This document shows positions 1 to 8,700 of a stretch of DNA of 60,924 nucleotides, in pieces. The notes beneath the pieces were generated by a model. The model was not told where the DNA came from and did no database searches. It worked only from the letters and a program-made list of their open reading frames with translations. Positions within the stretch are counted from its first letter, which is position 1. Each line of letters starts with the position of its first letter. The position numbers were made by a program, and so were the translations under genes. Origin of the DNA: Anaerolineae bacterium (GTDB lineage Bacteria; Chloroflexota; Anaerolineae; J036; Brachytrichaceae); the NCBI GenBank assembly GCA_023511655.1, contig JAIMBB010000004.1, forward strand, positions 1-60,924. Direction: 5' to 3'.

Positions 1-56
1 CGCCCACCCTCGGAGGGTTGCCCCCATTGGTGAATGCACCCCACGACGCAGGCAGA

Positions 57-62
57 TACAAT
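57..62 (+). promoter_or_regulatory. -10 box TACAAT, leaderless arrangement
   Basis: TACAAT ends 6 nt before the ATG at 69, which would place the transcript start at or next to the start codon. No Shine-Dalgarno sequence is present. No convincing -35 box is visible at 16-18 bp. Confidence 0.55.
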
Positions 63-68
63 CGTGCC

Positions 69-953
69 ATGCTAACCAGCGCCTCGTCTCACACCACCGA
101 AAAGCCGAAAGCCAGGAACGTTCGCATCGGGCTGGTGCAGCAACGCTGGCACGCCGACCCTGCCCGGCATGCACAGGCAATGCGCCGGGGCGTGCTGGCG
201 GCCGCCGCGCGCGGCGCACAGCTCATCTGTTTGCAAGAACTCACTCTGCATCGCTACTTCGCCGATGCGAAAGACCCGGCGCGGTTCTCGCTGGCCGAGC
301 CGTTGAGCGGTGGTCCGACCAGCGCGCTGTGCAGCAAGCTGGCCGGCGAATCAGGCGCGTTCGTGATCGGCTCACTGTTCGAGTGCTCGGCCGGACGCTA
401 TTTCAACACCGCCGTCATCTTCGACCCGCGCGGTAACCTGTTCGGCTTCACCCGCAAGCAACACATCCCGCGCGGCAGCGGCTACCATGAGGATTACTAC
501 TTCGAGCCCGGCGACTCGGATTATCCGGTGCACGACCTCGGCTTTGTCAAACTGGCCGTGCCGACCTGTTACGACCAGTGGTTCCCGGAACTGGCGCGCA
601 TCTGCACTTTGAAAGGCGCGGAGCTGATCGTCTATCCGACCGCGATCGGCTCCGAGCCGGACTTCCCGGACTTCGACACACAACCGCGCTGGCAAGCGAT
701 GATGGTCGCCCACGCCATCGCCAACGGGGTGTTCGTAGCAGCCGTCAATCGCACCGGCGACGAAGGCACGGTGCGCTTTTACGGCTCATCCTTCGTGTGC
801 GACCCGACCGGTCGCGTGATTGCGCGCGCGCCACGCAACCGGCCGGCCGTGCTGGTTGCCGACCTGGACTTTGGCGTCATGGCCTTCTGGCGTGATCTAT
901 TTCCCCTGCTTCAGCAACGTCAGCCACACACTTATCAGATGCTGACCGCTTGA
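69..953 (+). CDS. Carbon-nitrogen hydrolase, N-carbamoylputrescine amidase-like
   Basis: A 294-aa nitrilase-superfamily enzyme that would hydrolyse a C-N bond in a carbamoyl or amide substrate in the cytoplasm. The catalytic triad is visible: Glu57 in LQELTL, Lys130 in TRKQHIP and Cys167 in VPTCYDQWFPE. The CYDQWFPE context and the length match N-carbamoylputrescine amidases (AguB), so a role in putrescine formation from agmatine is likely but inferred. An upstream in-frame start at 18 exists; I chose 69 because the -10 box lies just before it and the family homology starts soon after. No agmatine deiminase gene is in the window. Confidence 0.85.
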   Translation: MLTSASSHTTEKPKARNVRIGLVQQRWHADPARHAQAMRRGVLAAAARGAQLICLQELTLHRYFADAKDPARFSLAEPLSGGPTSALCSKLAGESGAFVIGSLFECSAGRYFNTAVIFDPRGNLFGFTRKQHIPRGSGYHEDYYFEPGDSDYPVHDLGFVKLAVPTCYDQWFPELARICTLKGAELIVYPTAIGSEPDFPDFDTQPRWQAMMVAHAIANGVFVAAVNRTGDEGTVRFYGSSFVCDPTGRVIARAPRNRPAVLVADLDFGVMAFWRDLFPLLQQRQPHTYQMLTA

Positions 954-985
954 CCCCTACCGGGAAACCTCTTATGTCAATAAAT

Positions 986-1014
986 TTGCATTACGTCAAA
1001 AGGTTAGGTATCCT
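986..1014 (+). promoter_or_regulatory. Sigma70-type promoter TTGCAT-17-TATCCT, leaderless
   Basis: TTGCAT at 986-991, a 17-bp spacer and TATCCT at 1009-1014. The ATG at 1021 follows after only 6 nt, so the mRNA would begin at the start codon. There is no ribosome binding site. Confidence 0.6.
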
Positions 1015-1020
1015 CGCGGC

Positions 1021-2079
1021 ATGCATTGGGAACGGGCCTCGGAAGACATTTATATCTTCACCAGCGACCGTTATGCGCAAGTAACCGCCAGCCTGATCGT
1101 CTCCGGCAATACCGGCGTCCTCATAGACACCCTTCCCTTCCCGAGCGAGACGGCACAGATTGCATTGTTCGCCAGGAAGCGCTGTCTGGAGGGCGTGCGT
1201 TTCATCATCTACACCGGGCACGAAGCCGACCACGTCTACGGCGCCTTCCTCTTTCCCCGCGCCGAGATCATCGCTCATGAAATGGTGCGCGAGATCTTGA
1301 TCGAACGCGGCTTTGCTGCCTTGCAGCGCGCTAAGGAGCAATCACAAGAATTCGCGCCCATCCAGCTTCGCCTGCCGACCTTTACTTTCACCGCCGGCAG
1401 CACGACGTTGCGCCTGCCGGGAAAGACGCTGGAGATCATCCACTCGCCCGGCCACACGGCAGATTGTGTTTCGGTCTTGCTACACGAGGAGCGCATTCTG
1501 TTCGCCGGCGACACGGTCATGGCGCTGCCGACCATCACCAACGGCGACCCGGAACAGCTCAAGCAGTCGCTCGATATGATCGGCACGATGCAACTGGAGA
1601 ACATCGTGCAGGGGCACGGCGAGATGATCCTGCGAGGTGAAATTAGAGACACCCTGCGCCGGCAAACCAACTACCTGGATAACCTGCGCAGCAAGGTGCA
1701 AAAGCTGATTGATGCCGGCGGCAGCCGCGAAGAGGCCAGGAACATCACGATCGAGCAATGCGGCATGCAGCGCGTGCTGCTCAATGGCGCGGTGGTGCAG
1801 TTGCATCTGGCCAACGTGTTGGCGACTTACGATCGGCTGATGGCTGCGCGGCTGATGGCCGCAAAGAAGCCCGTCAAGCCGGAGCCCCAAACGGCGGTGG
1901 TTGAGAAGGCGAAACCCAAGCGCGCCGCCAAGGAGAAAGCCTCGAAGGAGCGCAAGACTACGACCCGGCGACCCGCCGCCGGGAAGGCGTCTGGGGAGAA
2001 GACGACGAGCAAGCCAGCCAAGAGCAAGGGCAAGTCACCCGCCCCATCCAAAACGTCGAAGAAGAGCAAAGGACGGTGA
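1021..2079 (+). CDS. Metallo-beta-lactamase-fold hydrolase with basic C-terminal tail
   Basis: A 352-aa protein. Residues 1 to about 275 form an MBL-fold domain with HSPGHT (His145), FAGDT (Asp164) and GHGE (His199) as metal-site elements. The first motif, normally HxHxDH, reads GHEADH at 66-71, so two of the usual ligands are replaced by Gly and Glu. From about residue 277 the protein becomes a long Lys/Ala/Pro/Ser/Thr-rich tail that resembles histone H1 or AlgP tails and is likely disordered and nucleic-acid or surface binding. The next gene follows immediately. The substrate is unknown. Confidence 0.8.
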   Translation: MHWERASEDIYIFTSDRYAQVTASLIVSGNTGVLIDTLPFPSETAQIALFARKRCLEGVRFIIYTGHEADHVYGAFLFPRAEIIAHEMVREILIERGFAALQRAKEQSQEFAPIQLRLPTFTFTAGSTTLRLPGKTLEIIHSPGHTADCVSVLLHEERILFAGDTVMALPTITNGDPEQLKQSLDMIGTMQLENIVQGHGEMILRGEIRDTLRRQTNYLDNLRSKVQKLIDAGGSREEARNITIEQCGMQRVLLNGAVVQLHLANVLATYDRLMAARLMAAKKPVKPEPQTAVVEKAKPKRAAKEKASKERKTTTRRPAAGKASGEKTTSKPAKSKGKSPAPSKTSKKSKGR

Positions 2080-2084
2080 GCCGC

Positions 2085-3716
2085 ATGAGCGTCCTGCAAG
2101 CTGCGCTCATCGCCTTGTTCTATGCTTTCGCCCGATCGGCTTTCAATGCCGGCCTGGGCGGCTACGTCTTATCTCAACCGCTCGTCGCCGGCACCATCGT
2201 CGGCGCACTGTTGGGCGATCCGATCCGCGGCGCGCAAATCGGCGGCGCGCTGAACCTGGGCACGCTGGCCCTTAGCCAGTTGCGCGTGCAAATTGGCCCA
2301 GATGTGGCGTTGATCGGTTACGTCGGCGTGCCGCTCATGTTGCTGAGCGGGCTGCGCCCCGACTCGCCGGAGACAGCGGCCTTGTTCGGCGCGTTGGTCG
2401 TGTTCGGGATCGTGTTGAACTTCGCGCGCGGCATATTCAACACCGTGGTCGCCCACTGGGCCGACTTCTTCGCCGACCAGGGCAACCTTACTACCACCGC
2501 CCTGTTGAACGTCGTGCCGACGCAGATATGGTCGGTGCTCACCGCGTTCCTGCCGGCGCTGTTCATCCTGCTGTTCGACGCGCCCACCATCGGCGGCATT
2601 GCCGCGTTCATCCCGGCATGGGTGCAACTGGCGATGGACTGGATCCGCTACCTGTTGGCCGCGCTCGGCATCGCGATGAGCCTGCGCCTGGTCATGCAAG
2701 GCAGCAGCGTGGCCTATTTCCTGCTCGGCTGGCTGAGCGCGCCATACCTCGGGCCGGTGCCGGCAACGCTGCTCGGCGGCAGCATCGCCCTGATCCACGC
2801 CTTCCTGGCCCGCCGGCGCGCCGACACAAACGCGGAGATGCTCGTCGCCGACGTGCTGCCATCCGAGCAGGCCGAAGGGTATCAGGCCGAACGACGCCTG
2901 GCGCCGGCCGAGCTACAAACGTCATTTGTGCTGTGGATGTTCTTCCACGACGCCGGCCTGAACTTCGAGCGCTTTCAGAACATGGGCTTCGCCATGGCGC
3001 TCGCGCCCATCGCCAGACGGTTGTGCGAAACAGCCAGCGAACGCGTGACGCTGTTGCGCCGCCACCTCACCCTGTTCAACTGCGAATGGACGTTCGGGGC
3101 ATCGCTGGTCGGTGCGATTGCCGCGCTGGAGGAGCGCCGCGCCAACGGCGAAGCGATCAACGATGCCGAGATGGTGGGAGCCAAAACGGGCATCATGGCC
3201 GGCCTGGAGGCAATCGGCGCGACCGTGATGACGAGCGCCATCGCGTCGCTGTTGGTCGCAGTGGGCGCGGCGCTGGCCGATCGCGGCAGCCTGATCGGGC
3301 CGTTCATGTTCGCGTTCGTCCAGTCGGCTCTGATCCTGGCGGTGGGGTTCACCAGCTTTCAGTTGGGCTATGGCCAAACGCGTCGTTTCGGCGATTGGGC
3401 GCGCATCAACAACTGGCTGCGGCCCGCCCTGTTCGGCGCGATGCGGCTGGGCGCATTCGCCCTGGGGACGCTGGTCGTCGCGCTCGTGCCGATCGCGCTG
3501 CCCGGATCGGGGACGATCCGCATCGGTGGCGCGCAAATCGCGATGCAGACGCGCGTGCTCGACGCGATCATGCCCGGCTTGCTGTCGCTGACGATCGTGC
3601 TCGTGCTGTGGTGGCTGCTCCGCCATCGGCGGGCCAGCCCGACGGTGCTGGTGGGCGGATGCCTGCTCGCAGCGATCGCCGGCGCGGCGATTGCACATGC
3701 GCTGGCCTGGGTGTGA
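2085..3716 (+). CDS. Fused PTS mannose/sorbose-family IIC-IID permease
   Basis: A 543-aa membrane protein. The N-terminal half has the EIIC-Sor signature (QPLVAGTIVGALLGDPIRG followed by GG.L..G.LALSQLRVQIGPD). The C-terminal half, from about residue 265, is EIID-like (LQTSFVLWMFFHDAGLNFER, then FAMALAPIARRL, RH.TLFN and EE...G). In standard systems these are separate ManY and ManZ chains. The IID motif normally ending GVGDP reads EAIGAT, so the conserved Asp is lost. No IIA, IIB, HPr or enzyme I is in this window, so phosphotransfer cannot be inferred. The upstream gene stops at 2079 and a GTG at 2076 is an alternative start; ATG 2085 has AAAGGA at a better distance. It may be a facilitator rather than a true PTS. 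Confidence 0.8.
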   Translation: MSVLQAALIALFYAFARSAFNAGLGGYVLSQPLVAGTIVGALLGDPIRGAQIGGALNLGTLALSQLRVQIGPDVALIGYVGVPLMLLSGLRPDSPETAALFGALVVFGIVLNFARGIFNTVVAHWADFFADQGNLTTTALLNVVPTQIWSVLTAFLPALFILLFDAPTIGGIAAFIPAWVQLAMDWIRYLLAALGIAMSLRLVMQGSSVAYFLLGWLSAPYLGPVPATLLGGSIALIHAFLARRRADTNAEMLVADVLPSEQAEGYQAERRLAPAELQTSFVLWMFFHDAGLNFERFQNMGFAMALAPIARRLCETASERVTLLRRHLTLFNCEWTFGASLVGAIAALEERRANGEAINDAEMVGAKTGIMAGLEAIGATVMTSAIASLLVAVGAALADRGSLIGPFMFAFVQSALILAVGFTSFQLGYGQTRRFGDWARINNWLRPALFGAMRLGAFALGTLVVALVPIALPGSGTIRIGGAQIAMQTRVLDAIMPGLLSLTIVLVLWWLLRHRRASPTVLVGGCLLAAIAGAAIAHALAWV

Positions 3717-3743
3717 CGTTACAATCCAGGTGCCAACCCTGCC

Positions 3744-4967
3744 ATGCGCGCGCTTCTGAGAAACCGCTCCCTGCTGAGCTATGCGCTTGCTCACTTCAGC
3801 GTGGACTTGTGCGCCGGCGCCCTGCCGGTGATCATGGTATATCTGGCCCGCCCGTTGAACCTGACTATTGCGCAGACGGGATTCGTCATCGGCGCATATG
3901 CCATCAGCTCGTCGCTTACTCAACCGTTGTTCGGCTATCTGAGCGACCGCACGGGCGGACGCTATCAGTCGGCGCTCGGCCTGGCCTGCATTGCCCTATT
4001 CCAGGGCGCGCTGGGCTTCGCGCCCAACTACGCGGCGCTGGTGGCAATGGCGTGCCTGGCGGGGTGCGGTTCGGCGGCTTTCCATCCGCACGGCGCATCG
4101 GGCGCCAGCCGGTCGGGCGGCGAGCGAAAGGCAGCCGCCATGTCCATCTTCATGCTGGGCGGCAACAGCGGCTATGCCATCGGCCCGGTGATCGCCGCAA
4201 CGTCAATGGCCGCGCTGGGCGTGCACGGCAGCGCCGTGATTAGTTTGATCGGGCTGGTGCTGGTGCCGCTGGTGCTCGGCGCACAAAACCGATCGCCCAT
4301 CACCCACGAGCCGGCGGGCCAGCGCGCCAGTCCTGCATCCATCTCAGCTTCGGCGCGGCCGTTTGGGCTGCTGGCCATCGTCGCGTTGATGGCGATCATG
4401 TTCATGCGGGCGTGGGTACAATCCGCCACCACGGCTTACATCCCTGTTTACTTCACCCAGGTCGTCCCTTTCAGCGTCGAAGAAGCCAGCCGCATCTCCA
4501 GCGCCAACCTGTTCGCGCTGGCTGCAGGCGGCCTGGCTGGCGGCGTGCTGGCGGATCGTTTCGGCGGACGGCGGGTGATGATTGCCTCGTGGCTGATCTA
4601 CGCGCCGATGACGTTGGCGCTGTTCATCGTCTCCGGCCCGGCCGTGTATCCCATCGCCATGCTGGCCGGCTTCGTGGCAGGCGCATCGTGGCCGCCGCTG
4701 ATCGTGATGGCGCAGGAGTTGTTTCCGAAAAACGCCGGCGTCGCCTCCGGCATCGCGTTGGGGTTTGCTTTTGCCATGGGCGGCATCGGCACGGCCATCA
4801 CCGGGTCGTTGGCCGAACCCGACCGCCTGGGCCTGACGGCCAGCCTGATCATGCTGGCGGCCTTGCCATTGATGAGCGCGCTCATGGCACTGGCCCTGCC
4901 GCCCGATCGTCGAGCCGCGCCCTACCCTGCCCCGGCAACAGAAAGGCAGACGGCGACGGCAAAATAA
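3744..4967 (+). CDS. MFS transporter, fosmidomycin-resistance (Fsr) family
   Basis: A 407-aa protein with about 12 membrane segments. The Fsr hallmarks are present: HFSVDLCAGALPV near the N-terminus, CGSAAFHPHGASGAS near residue 115 and SIFMLGGNSGYAIGP near residue 135. Members export small phosphonate-like or other drugs; the true substrate here is unknown. A TACAAT box at 3720-3725 lies 18 nt before the ATG, so the gene may have its own short-leader promoter although the preceding gene ends only 27 nt away. Confidence 0.85.
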   Translation: MRALLRNRSLLSYALAHFSVDLCAGALPVIMVYLARPLNLTIAQTGFVIGAYAISSSLTQPLFGYLSDRTGGRYQSALGLACIALFQGALGFAPNYAALVAMACLAGCGSAAFHPHGASGASRSGGERKAAAMSIFMLGGNSGYAIGPVIAATSMAALGVHGSAVISLIGLVLVPLVLGAQNRSPITHEPAGQRASPASISASARPFGLLAIVALMAIMFMRAWVQSATTAYIPVYFTQVVPFSVEEASRISSANLFALAAGGLAGGVLADRFGGRRVMIASWLIYAPMTLALFIVSGPAVYPIAMLAGFVAGASWPPLIVMAQELFPKNAGVASGIALGFAFAMGGIGTAITGSLAEPDRLGLTASLIMLAALPLMSALMALALPPDRRAAPYPAPATERQTATAK

Positions 4968-4981
4968 GAGCGGCGACCACT

Positions 4982-4987
4982 TACAAT
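4982..4987 (+). promoter_or_regulatory. -10 box TACAAT, leaderless arrangement
   Basis: TACAAT ends 7 nt before the ATG at 4995, with no Shine-Dalgarno sequence between. The -35 region is poor. Confidence 0.5.
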
Positions 4988-4994
4988 CGGCCCT

Positions 4995-5768
4995 ATGCGA
5001 GCAGCTATCCTCTCGGACATTCATGGCAACGCCATCGCGCTGGATGCCGTGCTGAGCGACATCGCATCGGCCGGCGGCGTGGACGAATATTGGATCCTAG
5101 GTGACCTGGCTGCACTGGGGCCGGACCCCGTAGACGTTTTGGAACGGCTGAACGAGCTACCCAATACCAAGTTTGTGCGCGGCAACACCGATCGCTATGT
5201 GTGCAGCCTGCTCGATCCGCAAGAGTCAGCCGCACAAATTGCACAATCGCCACAGCTTGCCGGCAGCATCGCCGCCCGCCTGGCCATGTTGTGCTGGACG
5301 CAAGGCGCGCTGTTTGCGTCGGGCTGGATGAACTGGATGACCGCGCTGGAATTGGAACAGCGCGTCATCCTGCCAAACGGCGCGCGCGTGCTGTTGGTGC
5401 ACGCAGCGCCGGGCACCGACGACGGGGATGGCATCCGGCCCACCCTGACCGACGACCAGATCGCTGCCATGATCGAGGGATGCAATGCCGATCTGATCTT
5501 CACCGGCCATACCCACTGGCAGCTCGACTGCATGATCGGCGGCATCCGCGTCGTCAACCTCGGCAGCGTGAGCAACCCGTGGGTGCCCGACCTGCGCGCC
5601 AGCTACTATTTGCTCACGGCAGACGAGCAAGGCTATATGCTGGAGAATCGGCGCGTCGAGTATGACCGCGCTGCCGTGATCGCGCGCCTGCAACGAATCA
5701 AACATCCAGGCGCCGGCGTGCTGAGCGGTCACTTCCGAGGCGAACGGCTGCCGCCTTGGGCGGCGTGA
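4995..5768 (+). CDS. Calcineurin-like metallophosphoesterase
   Basis: A 257-aa cytoplasmic phosphoesterase of the YfcE/MPP type. The metal-site motifs run in order: SDIHGN (Asp8, His10), GDLAALGPDP (Asp37), GNTDRY (Asn64), VHAAPGT and GHTHWQ. This is the size and motif set of prokaryotic phosphodiesterases acting on small phosphodiesters or phosphoproteins. The gene is convergent with the giant membrane-protein gene that ends 6 nt downstream. Confidence 0.88.
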   Translation: MRAAILSDIHGNAIALDAVLSDIASAGGVDEYWILGDLAALGPDPVDVLERLNELPNTKFVRGNTDRYVCSLLDPQESAAQIAQSPQLAGSIAARLAMLCWTQGALFASGWMNWMTALELEQRVILPNGARVLLVHAAPGTDDGDGIRPTLTDDQIAAMIEGCNADLIFTGHTHWQLDCMIGGIRVVNLGSVSNPWVPDLRASYYLLTADEQGYMLENRRVEYDRAAVIARLQRIKHPGAGVLSGHFRGERLPPWAA

Positions 5769-5774
5769 GCGCGT

Positions 5775-8700
5775 TCAGGTGCTGCGCTTCACCAGCGGTC
5801 GCAAAATCTCGCGTTCCTGCGGCGCAAGGGCATGGGTGAGCCACAGCGTCGCGCCATAGGCAACCAGGCCGAGGATCAACCCGGCGACCACAACGCCACC
5901 GGCCGCAAAGAGCGCCGTCAGCGCAGCCATCACGCCGGCCGCGAGAAAGGGTTTGGCCAAGACCTCCACCCAGTTGACCGGCGCGATGTACTGGCGCACG
6001 AACACGTAGAACGCTGCCCCCTCGACGATCTCGCTCAGGATGGTGGTGACCGCAGCCGCCACGAACGAGAACAGCGGAATGAACAAGGCGTTGGTGATGA
6101 CGTTGAACGCCAGGCCAATGATGAACGCCCGCGTCAGGGCGCGCTGCTGGCCGGCGGCGATCAACGCATAGTTGGTTACGCTGTTGATCCAGCCGATCGG
6201 CATGCTCCACGCCATGATGGCCAGCGCGATCGCGCCGTTCGGCAGGAACTCCCGCCCACCCAGAACGCCGATCATCGGCTCGGCCAGAAAGGCCGAGACC
6301 ACCGCCAGCGGCAGCGACGTCATCACCAGCAGCTTGAGCGCGAGCGTGTACGAGCGCGCCAGCGACGCATCGCGCTGCAGGGCCATGCGCGACATCGCCG
6401 GGAAGAGCGACTGCGTGAAGAAGGCGGGGATGATGTTGAAGGCATCTATGAATTTATAGGCCGCGCTGTACCAGCCAACGGCGAGCGGCCCTCTGATGGC
6501 TTGGAGCATCGGCACGTCCACCTTGAAAAACATCGTCGCCAGCAGGTGATTCAGCATGAGCGGGAACGACTCGCGCAGCATCTCGCGATGGGTAGCCGGA
6601 CGCGACGGCTCAGCTCCGTTGGCCGCCGGCTGCGCCCGCAACAGTTGCCGCGTCGCAATCAGCAGGATGACCAGCGTGACGAGGTTGACGACGATGGACG
6701 TGACCCCCAGGCCCACCACGCCCCAGCCGAGCAACAGCAGCGCCGCACCGATCGTCGCTTTCAGCAGCGCACTCACGATTGTCAGCGACGCCGGCACCTC
6801 GGCCCGCTCGTAGGCGAAGAACAGGGCGCTCAGGCCGGTGGCCAGGCTGCTGGGGATCTGGCTGAAGGTGAGCAGGAGGATGGCGATGCCGGCCTCGCCG
6901 GCCAGGCCGAACGTTGCGCGCCAGATCAGCACCACCAACAGCACGACAGGGGCCACCCCCAGCGCGAGCATCATGCGCAGCCGGCTGGTCTGGAGCAAGT
7001 AAGCTGGCGCCTGGGCGCGGTCGCGCGCAATTTCGCGGGTGAGGAACGTGTTCAAGCCGAAGTTCATCACGATCTCGAACCAGCCCACGATCACCACAGC
7101 GAAGTAGAAATTGCCCGCCCCCTCCGGACCCAAGACGCGCAACATCAGCAGCGCGAAGGCAAAGTCAATCATCCGCGCTACGATGTTCAGGCCGGTCAGG
7201 ATCAGGCTGTTGCGAGCGACCAACCGCACGCCAGACTGAACGCGCATCTCGCGCACAGCGTTGCGCCACACATACACGCCGCCCAGGAACAGCATCGCGA
7301 CCAGCGCGATAAACGTGGCGAACGCGCCGATGCGGAACGAATCGGGCGAATAGCGAAAGCGCACCGTGAACGCGCGCGAGGAATCTGAGGACGAGGGCCG
7401 GGCATTGTCCACTCCCGCTCCCTCACTCCCCAGCATCACGCCCCGGAAATTGCCGTTGACCTTGACGATCGGCACTTCGCGTTCTTCGCCGTCGGGAGCG
7501 CCGAGCGGCCGAACGAAAGCGCGCCAGCCGGGGAAGTAGCTATCGGCCAGGATCAACCAGCTCGGCCCGCCAATCTGCACATCCACCCAGACCTCGTTGT
7601 TCCTGTAAGAAGTGATGCTGGCCGGCGTGGGATGACCTGGCTCGGCGCGCGGGTTGCCCGCGGCGCCGTCGGTGAATGCCGACGCAAGGCCCGCCGGCAC
7701 TGCGTCGCCATCCACCAGCACAAACTTGCGCGGGTCATAGCGCTGAATGGCCTGGGCGAAGTCGTCGGCGACAATCGTGCTGCTGATCGGCAAGGTAAAA
7801 GCGCGCGGCAGGGCGCGCTCGTTCTTGTAGATGCGCGTCGCGCCGTCGTCGTAGAACAGGCTAAAGCCCGGCGCGGCGATCTCGTCTTCCGTCACCACGT
7901 ATTTCACGCCGAGCAAATCCAACAGCGGCGACTCCAGGCTGCGTGAATTTTTGATCGGCGCGATGCGGTTGTAGAGCAACTCGCCCTGCGGCTCGATGGC
8001 CCACATGAAGTCGGTGTACTGCTTGGGGATGATCGAGTCGTAGCCGCGGATGTCTTGAAAGTCGAATAGCCAGGCCGAATTGGCGTTGAGCGGCTTGCCG
8101 GCCCGCGGCTCATAGGCCGTCAATCGCCACAGCGATGTATCCCCTTGCAGGGCCTGCATGGCCGGCGGCGTAAAGCCCAGCAGCTTCGGTTCCACTGCCG
8201 GGTTGAATCCGGCCCAGGCCCAGTTCATGTCTATGGCCAGCAGCGCGATGGCCAGGGCAGGTGCGGCATTTAGCAGGCGCGTTCGGACGCTCTGCTCGTG
8301 AGCTCCATCGGCGCGCCGCTTAAGCAACAGCCACCACACCGCGCCGGCTGCGAGCGCCAACAGGCCGAGCCGGACGGCGTTGAGCGCCTGGTAGCTGAAG
8401 AACATCTCGGCGTTTGTGAAGCCCTGTTGCACAGCCGCATTGCTCACCACGCGGTCGAAGAACGGCCTGACTGCCGGCCAGGTCAAGCGCAAAATCAAAA
8501 CCACCGCCACGACCAGCGCACCCAGGCCCATGACCGCGTAGCTGGCAATCCATTGCGCTCTGGAGGTGCTGCGCTGACTGCTCAGGGCGGCCTTCGGCCT
8601 GTAAGCGCCAACGACAGGGAGGCGGCCCTTCGATTCCGTTGCCAGGGCATCCAGGCCGGCGCCGGCCAGGGCAGCCAGGCACAAGGTCAGCGGGAATATC

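Noticed and set aside
2085-3716. A complete PTS uptake system
   Set aside because: Only IIC and IID are present; no IIA, IIB, HPr or enzyme I in the window.
5832-7388. A long plus-strand open frame opposite the flippase part of the giant membrane-protein gene
   Set aside because: Its translation is dominated by Arg, Gln and His with no domain pattern, typical of antisense reading of GC-rich coding DNA. The minus-strand gene has clear homology.
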